Shown: piece by piece, positions 53,575-62,014 of the stretch
Numbering within the stretch: position 1 is the stretch's first letter
How the letters are laid out: the number at the start of each line of letters is the position of its first letter
NCBI GenBank assembly: GCA_009777845.1
Contig: WRLD01000015.1
Span: 1 to 64,000, forward strand
Source: Defluviitaleaceae bacterium
GTDB lineage: Bacteria; Bacillota; Clostridia; Lachnospirales; WQUN01
DNA: 64,000 nt
Reading direction: 5' to 3'
Translations under genes and position numbers: made by a program
Notes under the pieces: model-generated
What the model was told of the DNA's origin: nothing
The model's input: the letters and a program-made list of their open reading frames with translations, nothing else
Databases searched by the model: none

Positions 53575-54714
53575 ATAGAAAAAATAAAATCCGCCTTCGC
53601 ATGGCTCAAGGAAAACTATTCAACAATAAAAAAACTATTACTTATCGGGTTCTCTATTGCAGGGGTCGCGCTGTTTTTGTCTGCGGGGATAACTGCCGCA
53701 ATGCTTGTAATGAACAGAACAGACACGCGTCCGCCGCTGTATGTCGAGCCTATTGACGGCACAGACGGCGAGGACTACGGAACAGACGGCCTGCCCGATA
53801 TAATAGAGGTAGAAAAGCCCGACGATGACGAGGAAGAAAGCGGAAGAATACCCCTGCGTACCAACTTTTTATTTGTGGGGGTAGATAATCAGTGGCTTGC
53901 GGACGCTATTATTGTTGGCACTTTTTACCGTGAGAGCGGCGATATTCGCTTTATGTCTATTCCGCGTGACATGGTCGTGCGTATTCCAACACACCGCATG
54001 GAACAAATGAGGGCAGACGGCTTGCGGCCGCCCTCTATTCTAAAGGTGAACGAGCTACGCTCCCACGGCGGACGGACGGACGGTATTCTTTATCTGAAAG
54101 ACCAAATAAGTGAAATGCTCGGCGTGGAGTTTGATTTTCACGTAGAGGTAGACCTGCCTGCGTTCCGCCGTATCGTGGACGCAATCGGCGGCGTGGAAAT
54201 GTATATACCGCAACGCATGTTTTACGAGGGGCTAGACCAAAATCCTCCGCTACGCATAAACGTACCCGCAGGGCTACAGCTACTAAACGGCGAAATGGCG
54301 GAGGGCGTAGTGCGGTATCGCCTGTACCCCATGGGCGATTTGCAACGCAACGCGGTACAAATGGAATTTATGACCCTGCTAATACAACAGGCAACGACCC
54401 GTGAGGCATTATTGAACGACCCTGCGGAAATAATACGCACGCTACTGGAAAATGTGCGTAGCGACATAGGCATGAACGCGTTTTTGTATATTCCGTATAT
54501 CCCACGCGTAAGCGCGGACAGCGTGACTACGTTTACTATGCCTGGCAGTGTGGGCGGTGTAGCGATTAGCTCTACGGAACGCAGGGAGTTTTTTATCCCC
54601 GATACGGAAAGATTGCCAGCGGTAATAAGCGATATTTTTTATAATGTCCCCGAAACGCCCCAAGAGGACGGAGAGGAAGAAATAGAAGAAATCGAACAAG
54701 AAAATGACAATTGA
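53575..54714 (+). CDS. LytR-CpsA-Psr (LCP) family protein, non-standard start codon
   Basis: About 379 residues if read from ATA 53575. LCP enzymes attach glycopolymers to peptidoglycan. The N-terminal membrane segment is KKLLLIGFSIAGVALFLSAG; the acidic spacer is followed by the LCP core: FLFVGVDNQ, FMSIPRDMVVRIP, IVDAIGGVEMYIP, and YRLYPMGDLQRNAVQ with the catalytic-type arginines. An ATG/GTG/TTG start that keeps the membrane segment does not exist in this frame. AAGGAG lies 9 bases before ATA 53575 and 6 before ATC 53572. The first standard start, TTG 53677, would cut the segment and has no ribosome site. The C-terminus is acidic (EEEIEEIEQEN). Confidence 0.8.
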   Translation: MEKIKSAFAWLKENYSTIKKLLLIGFSIAGVALFLSAGITAAMLVMNRTDTRPPLYVEPIDGTDGEDYGTDGLPDIIEVEKPDDDEEESGRIPLRTNFLFVGVDNQWLADAIIVGTFYRESGDIRFMSIPRDMVVRIPTHRMEQMRADGLRPPSILKVNELRSHGGRTDGILYLKDQISEMLGVEFDFHVEVDLPAFRRIVDAIGGVEMYIPQRMFYEGLDQNPPLRINVPAGLQLLNGEMAEGVVRYRLYPMGDLQRNAVQMEFMTLLIQQATTREALLNDPAEIIRTLLENVRSDIGMNAFLYIPYIPRVSADSVTTFTMPGSVGGVAISSTERREFFIPDTERLPAVISDIFYNVPETPQEDGEEEIEEIEQENDN

Positions 54715-56053
54715 CAAAGGCTCGTCCGTACCCTTATATAAACAGCTTGCCGAGGAAATTATAAAGCAAATAAACGCAGGTAAACTTTTGCCCGATACAA
54801 AGCTGCCGCCCATTCGCACGCTTGCTAACGAAACGCAGGTAAACAGCGCGACCGTGGCAGGCGCGTACAAATACCTGGAAAGTCGAAATTTTGTATATTC
54901 GATAATGGGAAGCGGTGTTTATGTAGCACAAAAACACCGCTCGCTTCCATTTGTGCCAACGCAGGGCGTAGACATGGACGGCTACATAAATTTTGCCGCG
55001 ACAAATACAATGTCGGAGTATTTTCCCACTGACGATTTTAGGCGTGCGTTTGATGCCGTTCTCGCTCGTGACGGCGCGAAGGTCTTTGATTATGCAGGCT
55101 GGCACGGCTTCGGGCCGCTTAGGTCTACAGTGTCGCAAATTCTCAAAACGCATGACATACAAGCCCTGCCCGAAAATATTCAAATTACAAGCGGCATAAA
55201 CCAAGGGCTTGGCATATTGCTAGACGAGCTAATATCCCACGGCGACTATATAATAACGGAAACGCCCTCGTCTGCACAAAGAATAGCGGCGTTTGCTTCA
55301 CGCGGAGCAAAAATATTAAAAGTACCCATGCTGGAAAACGGCCTAGACATGGACAAATTTACCTTTTTGGTGAAAAAATATTCGCCGAAAATTTTTTATT
55401 TAATGCCGACATTCCACACGCCCACTGGTTTGTGTTATAATAATGAAATAAAGGCGCAGGTTCTAAAACTTGCGTATAATTGTAATGCGTATATAATAGA
55501 AGATAATGGCTACGGCGATTTTTATTACAGCCAAAGGCCGACCACGCTTCGAGCCATGGACGCGGAGCGAGTTATATATCTATCTAGCTTCGATAAAATA
55601 TTGACCTCGGGCTTGGCAGGATATATTGCTTGCCCACCGCATATTATTAAGCGTTTGCACGGCGCGGACGGCGCGGCTGGTTATATCCAGCGCGGCTTGG
55701 ACGAGTATTTTACCCACGGCGATTTTAACGCCCATTGTGCAAAAATACGTAGCATATACGCCCGAAAATATAAGCGGACAATGCTTGCGTTAGACACCTT
55801 TCTTTCCGATTATACCTCGTATGTAAGGCCCGAGGGCGGTTTAGGCTGTTGGGTACGCTCGCCTCGTGCCGACCTAACCAACGAGCTAATCAAGCATGGG
55901 GTACTTGTTTCGCCGAGTACGCTATATTCAACGTCTGCGGAAACGCATTTTCGCATAAGTTTTGCAAATACGCAGGAGGACGATATTTCCAAGGGAATAG
56001 GAATTATTGCTTCCGTTATGCGTTCAAGGGCAGGTGAGGGAAATAGCGAATAA
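54704..56053 (+). CDS. MocR-type GntR regulator with aminotransferase-like domain
   Basis: 449 residues. The N-terminal winged helix (about 1-75) reads PLYKQLAEEIIKQINAGKLL, LPPIRTLANETQVNSATV and GSGVYVA. The rest is a fold-type I PLP domain with YLMPTFHTPTG, EDNGYGDF and the Lys-bearing SSFDKILTSGLAGYIA. MocR proteins usually sense PLP or an amino acid and control a neighbouring gene. The start overlaps the LCP end by 11 bases and its own end overlaps the next gene. The target is not known. Confidence 0.9.
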   Translation: MTIDKGSSVPLYKQLAEEIIKQINAGKLLPDTKLPPIRTLANETQVNSATVAGAYKYLESRNFVYSIMGSGVYVAQKHRSLPFVPTQGVDMDGYINFAATNTMSEYFPTDDFRRAFDAVLARDGAKVFDYAGWHGFGPLRSTVSQILKTHDIQALPENIQITSGINQGLGILLDELISHGDYIITETPSSAQRIAAFASRGAKILKVPMLENGLDMDKFTFLVKKYSPKIFYLMPTFHTPTGLCYNNEIKAQVLKLAYNCNAYIIEDNGYGDFYYSQRPTTLRAMDAERVIYLSSFDKILTSGLAGYIACPPHIIKRLHGADGAAGYIQRGLDEYFTHGDFNAHCAKIRSIYARKYKRTMLALDTFLSDYTSYVRPEGGLGCWVRSPRADLTNELIKHGVLVSPSTLYSTSAETHFRISFANTQEDDISKGIGIIASVMRSRAGEGNSE

Positions 56054-57050
56054 TATACGGTTACTGGTTGCTTCCAAGCAACGCGATATACGCGAGGCAA
56101 TCAAGACAGCTTTTGAAAGAAAAGCATATATTGAATCAGTAGTCTTTATTAGCAGACCCATAGATACCGAAAGCAACGTAAGCCGCAACGGTACAAACGC
56201 GCTTTTGTGGGATATAGACGAAACACCTCACAACGCCGCATGGGCAAAATCAATACAGGGTAAATACGCCCTTAATATAGTATATACGTCCTTGAGCGGA
56301 GGAAAAATCAATGTTATACAACGAGCAAGCGGCGATGGGCTTTTGCAAAAGCCTGCTATCTTTACACCGCTTACGTCCTCACGCTTTACAGTTTCTCTTG
56401 CGCGCCATTTGGAAACAATGGCAAAAAGCGTGAAGCCGCTAAACATGCGCGACATTGTAAAAATGGTCGCGGTAAACGACAGACAAAAAATTATCGCCGT
56501 GGCTTCGTCCACTGGCGGTACAAATGCACTAGAGGAATTATTGAAAAGATTGCCTGCGGATATTCCGCCTATGGTAGTAGTACAGCATATGCCTAGCGGG
56601 TTTACCAAGCTATTTGCCGATAGACTAAACGCGATGTACCCGCAGGAAATACGCGAGGCGCAGTCGGGCGATTTTTTGATGCGCGGACGTATGCTTATTG
56701 CCCCTGCCGACCGCCATATGCGGCTGATTAAACAGCAGGGCAAGCTCGCGGTAGATTGCTTTGTGGGAAATCGTATACACGGCGTTATGCCCGCCGCCGA
56801 TGTTTTATTTGAATCGGTGGCACAAATAGTAGGCGCGAACGCAGTCGGGCTTGTGCTTACGGGCATGGGAAATGACGGCGCGAAAGGACTGTTGAAAATG
56901 AAACAAGCAGGCTCTGTAAACATTGGGCAAAACCAAGCTACCTGCGTAGTGTACGGTATGCCAAAGGCCGCCAAGGAGCTAGGCGCGACCCAACGAGAAT
57001 ATCCGCTAGACCAAATTCCAGAAGCGTTGTTACAGCTGGCGAGGGGGTAG
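56034..57050 (+). CDS. cheB: CheB-like protein-glutamate methylesterase with divergent receiver
   Basis: 338 residues from GTG 56034; the start is uncertain. An alignment to CheB would begin at IRLLVASKQRDIREAIKTAF, where the codon is ATA. The receiver part is degenerate but keeps LLWDIDETP at the acceptor position and QKP near its end. The methylesterase domain has the Ser in VASSTGGT, His in VVQHMPSGFT and Asp in LTGMGNDGAKG, so it should be active. CheB normally demethylates chemoreceptors. No CheR, CheA or receptor gene is nearby, and the neighbours are LCP, MocR and GNAT genes. Confidence 0.85.
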   Translation: MREIANNIRLLVASKQRDIREAIKTAFERKAYIESVVFISRPIDTESNVSRNGTNALLWDIDETPHNAAWAKSIQGKYALNIVYTSLSGGKINVIQRASGDGLLQKPAIFTPLTSSRFTVSLARHLETMAKSVKPLNMRDIVKMVAVNDRQKIIAVASSTGGTNALEELLKRLPADIPPMVVVQHMPSGFTKLFADRLNAMYPQEIREAQSGDFLMRGRMLIAPADRHMRLIKQQGKLAVDCFVGNRIHGVMPAADVLFESVAQIVGANAVGLVLTGMGNDGAKGLLKMKQAGSVNIGQNQATCVVYGMPKAAKELGATQREYPLDQIPEALLQLARG

Positions 57051-57053
57051 ACT

Positions 57054-57818
57054 ATGCCGCTTCCTATGCGTACGGTTTCGGAATACCGCGTTTTGTATGC
57101 CATGTGCTACGATATAGTGGCGCATGAGCATTTTGTGTACCATGCGTATAGCTCTATCGCGCTTGCTTGCCAGAATATGCCTGTGTGGCTTTGGATTTCG
57201 CAAGGCTTGCATAAAGAAAAGGTACGGCAGTTTTTCAATGAGTTTTTGGAAAAATATGACAGTCCGTTGGTTGGGCTTGTTGCGGAGGAAAAATTTGCGT
57301 TGGATTTTGCTAATATGTATTCCAGCGAATTTACGCACAAGGAAATTATCGCGTATTCCTTGCCGAATGAAGTCCCGATTGTGACAAGTGACGAGGTACA
57401 GCTTCGCTTGGCTCTGCCGCACGACACGCCCCTTGTGTTGCAATGGCTCGGCGCGTTTTATGAGGAAACGCTACAGGCACAGCTGCCGTCCGTCGGCGAC
57501 AGCAAGGTGCGCGTTAATCGTCCGCCGAAAATATATATTTTGTCGGATTCGCAGTATACGCCCCTTGGCATGGGAATGTTGACAAATACGGAGGAAGCAG
57601 GGCGTATAAACCTAGTGTATATACTGCCGCAATACCGCAGGAACGGCTATGGCAAGGCTCTTGTTTCGGCATTGGCACAAAAGGCGCGTGATGCAAGGCA
57701 GGTGCCTGTATTGTATACAGCTAGTGATAATGTAGCGGCAAACGCATTATATACTGGCTTGGGCTTTGCGGAAGCAGGACGGCTTACGGAGGTTAGGTTT
57801 GCGGAGGTTGTCACATGA
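57054..57818 (+). CDS. GNAT-family N-acetyltransferase
   Basis: 254 residues. The C-terminal half is a GNAT domain: INLVYILPQYRRNGYGKALVSAL holds the acetyl-CoA loop (RRNGYG), and LYTASDNVAANALYTGLGF is the family motif B region. The N-terminal 125 residues are an unassigned helical domain with WLWISQGL. GAGGGGG precedes the ATG. The stop overlaps the mutL start (ATGA). The substrate is unknown. Confidence 0.87.
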   Translation: MPLPMRTVSEYRVLYAMCYDIVAHEHFVYHAYSSIALACQNMPVWLWISQGLHKEKVRQFFNEFLEKYDSPLVGLVAEEKFALDFANMYSSEFTHKEIIAYSLPNEVPIVTSDEVQLRLALPHDTPLVLQWLGAFYEETLQAQLPSVGDSKVRVNRPPKIYILSDSQYTPLGMGMLTNTEEAGRINLVYILPQYRRNGYGKALVSALAQKARDARQVPVLYTASDNVAANALYTGLGFAEAGRLTEVRFAEVVT

Positions 57819-59842
57819 GCGAAATTATACAGCTAGACCAAATTTTAATAAATAAAATAGCGGCTGGCGAGGTGGTAGAACGCCCCTTGAGCGTAGTTAA
57901 GGAGCTTACGGAAAATTCTATAGACGCGGGCGCGACTATAATAACGGTAGAAATACGTGACGGCGGCTTGACCTCGGTACGCGTAGCCGACAATGGCGGC
58001 GGCATACCGCCAGACAGCCTGCCGCTTGCGTTTGCACGCCACGCCACAAGCAAGATTATTAGCTTTGACGATTTAATGCAGGTGCAGACCTTGGGCTTCC
58101 GCGGCGAGGCGTTGTCTAGCATTGCGGCGGTTGCACAGGTGGAAATGGTTACCAAAACCAAGGAGGGCATAACTGGCACGCGGACGGAGGTACACGGCGG
58201 ACAGGTTGTTTCCAGTAAGGAAATAGGCTGTGCGGACGGCACAAGCATTACTGTAGCGAACCTTTTTTACAATACGCCTGCGAGAAGGAAATTTTTGAAA
58301 AAGCCTGCCGTAGAAGCTGGCTATATTTCGCATTGCTTGGAACGGCTCGCGTTGGGAAACCCATCGCTTGTCATTAAATACATAAATAATGGACAGCTTA
58401 TTTTCCAGACTACAGGGAACGGCGATTTAAAGACGGCGATGTTGAGCATATACGGCAGGGAAACGGCGGTAAGCACGGTGGCTGTGGACGCGGCGGCAGG
58501 CGATTTGCATTTGTTTGGATTGGTCGGCAAGCCCGAAATAGCGCGAGGAAACCGTAGGCACGGCAGCTTTTTTATCAATGGGCGGTATATCGAAAGCAAG
58601 CTAATTACACGCGCGGTAGAGTCGGCGATGAGGACAATGCTTCCGTCGGGCAAATTCCCGATTTATGCGTTGAGCTTGACAATGCCGCACAATATGCTTG
58701 ATGTAAATGTACACCCCACGAAAATGGACGTGCGATTTGCTAACGAGGAGGAAGTATTTGCGTTTGTGCAGGACGCTGTGCGTGATGTGTTGGAGGAAGC
58801 TAATTTGATTCCGCGGCTTGGTGTGGTGGGGCGTGGGGGTCGGGGGAATTTGGGGGTCGGGGGTAGTTTTTCGGAGGGGGTAGGGGAGCAGATTTCGCTT
58901 GGGGTTGGGGTTGGGCGAGAGGGGTTGGCTAGGGGGCGAGAAGATTATCCTTTGCAGAGGGATTTTGCGGTGAGGGAAGATTATCCTTTGCGCGGGGATT
59001 CCGCACGGAGGGATTTTACCGTGCGAGAAGATTACCCTTTGCGTGGGGATTTTGTCGTGAGGGAAGATTACCCTTTGCGTGGAGATTCGACCGTGCGAGA
59101 AGATTATCCTTTGCTTGGAGATTCGTCCGCACGAGGAGATTACCCTGTGCGAGAAGATTCCGCACGGAGGGATTTTACCGCACGAGAAGATTACCCTTTG
59201 CGTGGGAATTTTACCGCACGAGAGGATTACCCTATGCAGGAGGATTCAACCACACCCGAGAAAATTTTTACAGATTATGTAATTCATGGCTTGATTTTCC
59301 AAACATATTGGCTTGTTTCGCAGGGGGACTCGCTTTTTATAATAGACCAGCACGCCGCGCACGAGCGAGTTATTTACGAAAATTTGTTAAACCGCGTGCA
59401 AGACGAGGCTGTACATTCCCAAAATTTGCTTATGCCAATCCCCTTGCGGCTTACTCCGCGAGAAAAGCAGACCTTGCACGACAATAGGGAAATTTTCGCG
59501 CGTTTTGGGTTTGAAATTTCGCGCGATTTGGAAACTCCCGAGATTGTTTCCGTTCCGCTTCTTATGACTGGGCCGCTTTCCGCCTCGTTTTTTACCGATT
59601 TGCTCGACAAAATGGGCGAGGCGGGCTTTTCCTACGAAAGCCCGTACGCCCACAAAACAGAAATGATTGCCATGGCGGCGTGTAAAGCGGCGGTAAAGGC
59701 AGGCGACAAAAAAAGCGACAGCGAAGCCCGCGCCCTAATCGAACAGCTTCTTGGGCTAGACAATCCGTTTACATGTCCCCATGGTCGGCCTACTATTATA
59801 GAGGTGACAAGGGGGGAGCTGGAGCGGCGGTTTAAGAGGTAG
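57815..59842 (+). CDS. mutL: DNA mismatch repair protein MutL with repeat-expanded linker
   Basis: 675 residues. The ATPase domain shows ENSIDAGA, DNGGGI and LGFRGEALSSIA, and VHPTKMDVRFANEEEV closes it near 320. The C-terminal endonuclease domain has DQHAAHERVIYE near 510, ACKAAVKAG and CPHGRPT near 653, so this is the nicking type. Between them, residues about 335-365 are Gly-rich and about 370-480 consist of a repeated 12-residue unit of the type REDYPLRGDSTV. MutL linkers vary, but such a repeat is unusual. It stays in frame and both domains look intact. No mutS gene is in the window. Coupled to the GNAT gene by a 4-base overlap. Confidence 0.94.
   Translation: MSEIIQLDQILINKIAAGEVVERPLSVVKELTENSIDAGATIITVEIRDGGLTSVRVADNGGGIPPDSLPLAFARHATSKIISFDDLMQVQTLGFRGEALSSIAAVAQVEMVTKTKEGITGTRTEVHGGQVVSSKEIGCADGTSITVANLFYNTPARRKFLKKPAVEAGYISHCLERLALGNPSLVIKYINNGQLIFQTTGNGDLKTAMLSIYGRETAVSTVAVDAAAGDLHLFGLVGKPEIARGNRRHGSFFINGRYIESKLITRAVESAMRTMLPSGKFPIYALSLTMPHNMLDVNVHPTKMDVRFANEEEVFAFVQDAVRDVLEEANLIPRLGVVGRGGRGNLGVGGSFSEGVGEQISLGVGVGREGLARGREDYPLQRDFAVREDYPLRGDSARRDFTVREDYPLRGDFVVREDYPLRGDSTVREDYPLLGDSSARGDYPVREDSARRDFTAREDYPLRGNFTAREDYPMQEDSTTPEKIFTDYVIHGLIFQTYWLVSQGDSLFIIDQHAAHERVIYENLLNRVQDEAVHSQNLLMPIPLRLTPREKQTLHDNREIFARFGFEISRDLETPEIVSVPLLMTGPLSASFFTDLLDKMGEAGFSYESPYAHKTEMIAMAACKAAVKAGDKKSDSEARALIEQLLGLDNPFTCPHGRPTIIEVTRGELERRFKR
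58920..59255 (+). repeat. 36-bp tandem repeat in the mutL linker
   Basis: About nine degenerate copies of a 36-bp unit built around GAAGATTACCCTTTGCG with GGAGATTC or GGGATTTT. The period stays divisible by three, so the frame is kept. Confidence 0.88.
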
Positions 59843-59988
59843 GGTCTGTCCCAAACTTTAAAGATTGTGGGACGCGGATTTTAAAGGCATGGAACGCGGA
59901 TTTTCGCGGATTTGGCGGATTTACGCGGATTTTTTTCGGACGTGTTTTTAAATCCGTGTAATTAAAAATCTACGTAATGTCCGCATTT

Positions 59989-60151
59989 CTGCTGTGCCTC
60001 GTTCCCTCTGTGCCTCTGTGCCTCTGTGTGAAAATCTTTTCGATAAATAATGAACGTAGGTAAAGCGTATAGCCCCATTCTTTCAGTTAAAAGATTTTTT
60101 CACACAGTAGTTCGCACAGAGGCACAAAGCAGAGGGAGCGAGGCACAGCAG
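59989..60151. mobile_element. MITE-like element, copy 2
   Basis: 163 bp. It begins CTGCTGTGCCTCGTTCCCTC and ends GAGGGAGCGAGGCACAGCAG, near-perfect terminal inverted repeats that extend inward to AAAATCTTTT and AAAAGATTTT. The middle AATAATGAACGTAGGTAAAG matches copy 1. No open frame is present, so it would need a transposase in trans. Confidence 0.8.
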
Positions 60152-60326
60152 GCAATGCAACGTGGATTTAAATATTGCGGTTGTTGTGGGGATTTGTAGG
60201 TTTTTTGTAGGGGACGGATTTATCCGTCCCGAGGTATGCACGTTCGTCAATTTAGGCAGGGTAACGTCCCATTAACGCAGAGCGAGGTAACCTCGGGACG
60301 GATAAATCCGTCCCCTACGAACCCCC

Positions 60327-60455
60327 AACAAACGCACGAACGACAAACGCACGAACAGCAAACGCACGAACAGCAAACGCACGAACGACAAATGCACGAA
60401 CGACAAACACACGAATGGTAAACGCACGAACGACAAACACACGAATGGTAAACGC
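60327..60455. repeat. 15-bp tandem repeat array
   Basis: About eight or nine copies of CGCACGAACGACAAA with variants containing CAGCAAA or ATGGTAAA. There are no spacers, so it is not a CRISPR array. Confidence 0.8.
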
Positions 60456-60741
60456 ACGAAAGGCAAAAGCGTGTAATTTCCCCGATTTTAAAAGGTATCA
60501 AACACGGATTTAACGGATTTACACGGATTACGCGGATAAAAAAACGCACCAGACAAAATCCGCGTAAATCTGCGAAAATCCGTTAAATCCGCGTTTAATT
60601 GCCCTTAATTTACATGGATAAAATCTGCGTTCCACTGCCCCTAATTTACGCAAGAAAGAATCCGCGAAAATCCGCCAAATCCGCGAAAATCCGCGTTCCA
60701 TAATCTTTAAAATCCGCGTCCCAAGCCCTTAAAAAATCCCC

Positions 60742-61419
60742 CTATAATCCAGGACGTTTCCTCCGCGTACGCTCCGCCGACTGTTCCCTTCGCCATTCCT
60801 CTATTTTCGCGTGATGTCCCGAAAGCAAGACCTCTGGCACTTCACGACCCATAAAAACGGGCGGGCGCGTATAGTGCGGGTGTTCCAATAAATTCTCGTG
60901 CGAAAAGCTCTCGTTCTGGTGGGATTCCTCCTTGCCGAGAACGCCCGAAAGTAGCCGCGAAACAGCATCAATTAGTACAAGCGCGGCTGGCTCGCCGCCA
61001 GTAAGCACATAATCGCCTATGGAAATTTCTTCCGTGACGATTTCCTCTATTATACGCTCGTCTAAGCCCTCGTAATGTCCGCAAATAAGCATTATTTCCT
61101 TTTCTGCGGAAAGCTCGCGGACTTTTTGTTGTGTTAAGACCTTGCCCTGCGGCGAAAGGTAAATTACTGGCAGGGTAGGGGATTTGGACTGCTTTAGTGC
61201 GTGTTGGTAGGCATCATAAATAGGCTGTGCCATCATCACCATTCCTGCGCCGCCGCCATACGGCGAATCGTCCACCTGTCCATGCTTGTTTACCGCAAAA
61301 TCGCGTATATTTACCGCGTTTATTTGAATTAAGCCAGCTTTTTCGGCGCGCCCTAAAATGCTGTGGCTTGTCGATTCCTTAACCATTTCGGGGAAAAGTG
61401 TAAGCACATGAAAAATCAT
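60742..61419 (-). CDS. trmD: tRNA (guanine-37-N1)-methyltransferase
   Basis: 225 residues. It methylates G37 next to the anticodon and prevents frameshifting. The SPOUT knot is evident in VDDSPYGGGAGMVMM, LICGHYEGLDERII and SIGDYVLTGGEPAALVLID. Start overlaps the rimM stop by 4 bases, the usual rimM-trmD order. It is slightly shorter at the C-terminus than many homologues (about 240). The usual neighbours rpsP and rplS are absent. Confidence 0.95.
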   Translation of the reverse strand: MIFHVLTLFPEMVKESTSHSILGRAEKAGLIQINAVNIRDFAVNKHGQVDDSPYGGGAGMVMMAQPIYDAYQHALKQSKSPTLPVIYLSPQGKVLTQQKVRELSAEKEIMLICGHYEGLDERIIEEIVTEEISIGDYVLTGGEPAALVLIDAVSRLLSGVLGKEESHQNESFSHENLLEHPHYTRPPVFMGREVPEVLLSGHHAKIEEWRREQSAERTRRKRPGL

Positions 61420-61946
61420 ATCGTTAATTCTCTCATTCCGTCCAATAATTGTAAAACGATTTTTTTCTCGTCTAGGCGTACCTCTTTTACTATATTTTTT
61501 GCGGCAGGAATCATAAACGGGTCGCCCTCGCCCTTGGGCGGCGTGATTACGTAGACATCGTTTGCCCCTGTGTGCAAAACGCGCGTAAGCTCGCCTATTT
61601 TCTCGCCGTTTTCCGTTTCGGCGTACAAGCCGATTAAATCGCGTATATAGTATTCGCCGTCCTGTAGGGGAAGCGCGGCCTCCGGCGGTATGCAGATTGT
61701 TGTGTTGAGCAATTTTTCCGCCTCGTTGCGTTCGTTTATTTCGTCTAGCTTTAAAATGACGATATTTTTTTGCACACGCGCCGAGCTTAGCCTGTGCGCG
61801 GCTGTTTCGCCGTTTTTTTTCCTGAGAATAAGCTCGCTGCCGATTAACTGCTCAAAGCGCGTAGGCTCGTCCGTAGTAGGCAGAACGCGAAGCTCGCCGC
61901 GTATGCCCTGCGCTTTTGTGATTATTCCGATTTCAAAATATGACAT
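61416..61946 (-). CDS. rimM: Ribosome maturation factor RimM
   Basis: 176 residues. It helps assemble the 30S subunit head and binds S19. The N-terminal barrel starts IGIITKAQGIRGELRVLP and the PRC-barrel end shows YYIRDLIGLYAETENGEKIG and VYVITPPKGEGDPFMIPAAK. Standard length. Divergent from the PHP gene at 62015, with a short shared promoter region. Confidence 0.94.
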   Translation of the reverse strand: MSYFEIGIITKAQGIRGELRVLPTTDEPTRFEQLIGSELILRKKNGETAAHRLSSARVQKNIVILKLDEINERNEAEKLLNTTICIPPEAALPLQDGEYYIRDLIGLYAETENGEKIGELTRVLHTGANDVYVITPPKGEGDPFMIPAAKNIVKEVRLDEKKIVLQLLDGMRELTI

Positions 61947-61950
61947 ATAT

Positions 61951-61979
61951 TTGTAGCACCGCCTTTTTATTGTTATAAT
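61951..61979 (+). promoter_or_regulatory. Promoter for the PHP phosphoesterase gene
   Basis: TTGTAG (61951-61956) and TATAAT (61974-61979) are separated by 17 bases. The start codon is 35 bases downstream of the -10 box. Confidence 0.7.
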
Positions 61980-62014
61980 AACGTAATATTCTAATCTTTT
62001 CTAGGGGCGAGTAC

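Larger units (their letters stand above)
59843..60741. repeat. Repeat-filled region between mutL and trmD
   Basis: No gene is seen. In order: an ATCCG block (59865..59965), the MITE-like copy (59989..60151), a 112-bp GTAGGGG element (60207..60318), a tandem array with unit ACGCACGAACGACAA (about 60327..60455), and further ATCCG blocks (60480..60730). Open frames here are products of the repeats. The 15-bp array adjoins a flank (CACGAAAGGCAAAAGCGTG) also seen at 3650. Confidence 0.85.

Noticed and set aside
59079..59282. Alternative-frame ORF with repeated HEKITLC units
   Set aside because: It is the second frame of the mutL linker repeat and has no start signal of its own.
60236..60421. Plus-strand ORF with QTHERQTHEQ repeats
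   Set aside because: It is translated satellite DNA; no ribosome site or family similarity.
60327..60455. CRISPR array
   Set aside because: Units are contiguous 15-mers without unique spacers, and no cas gene is present.
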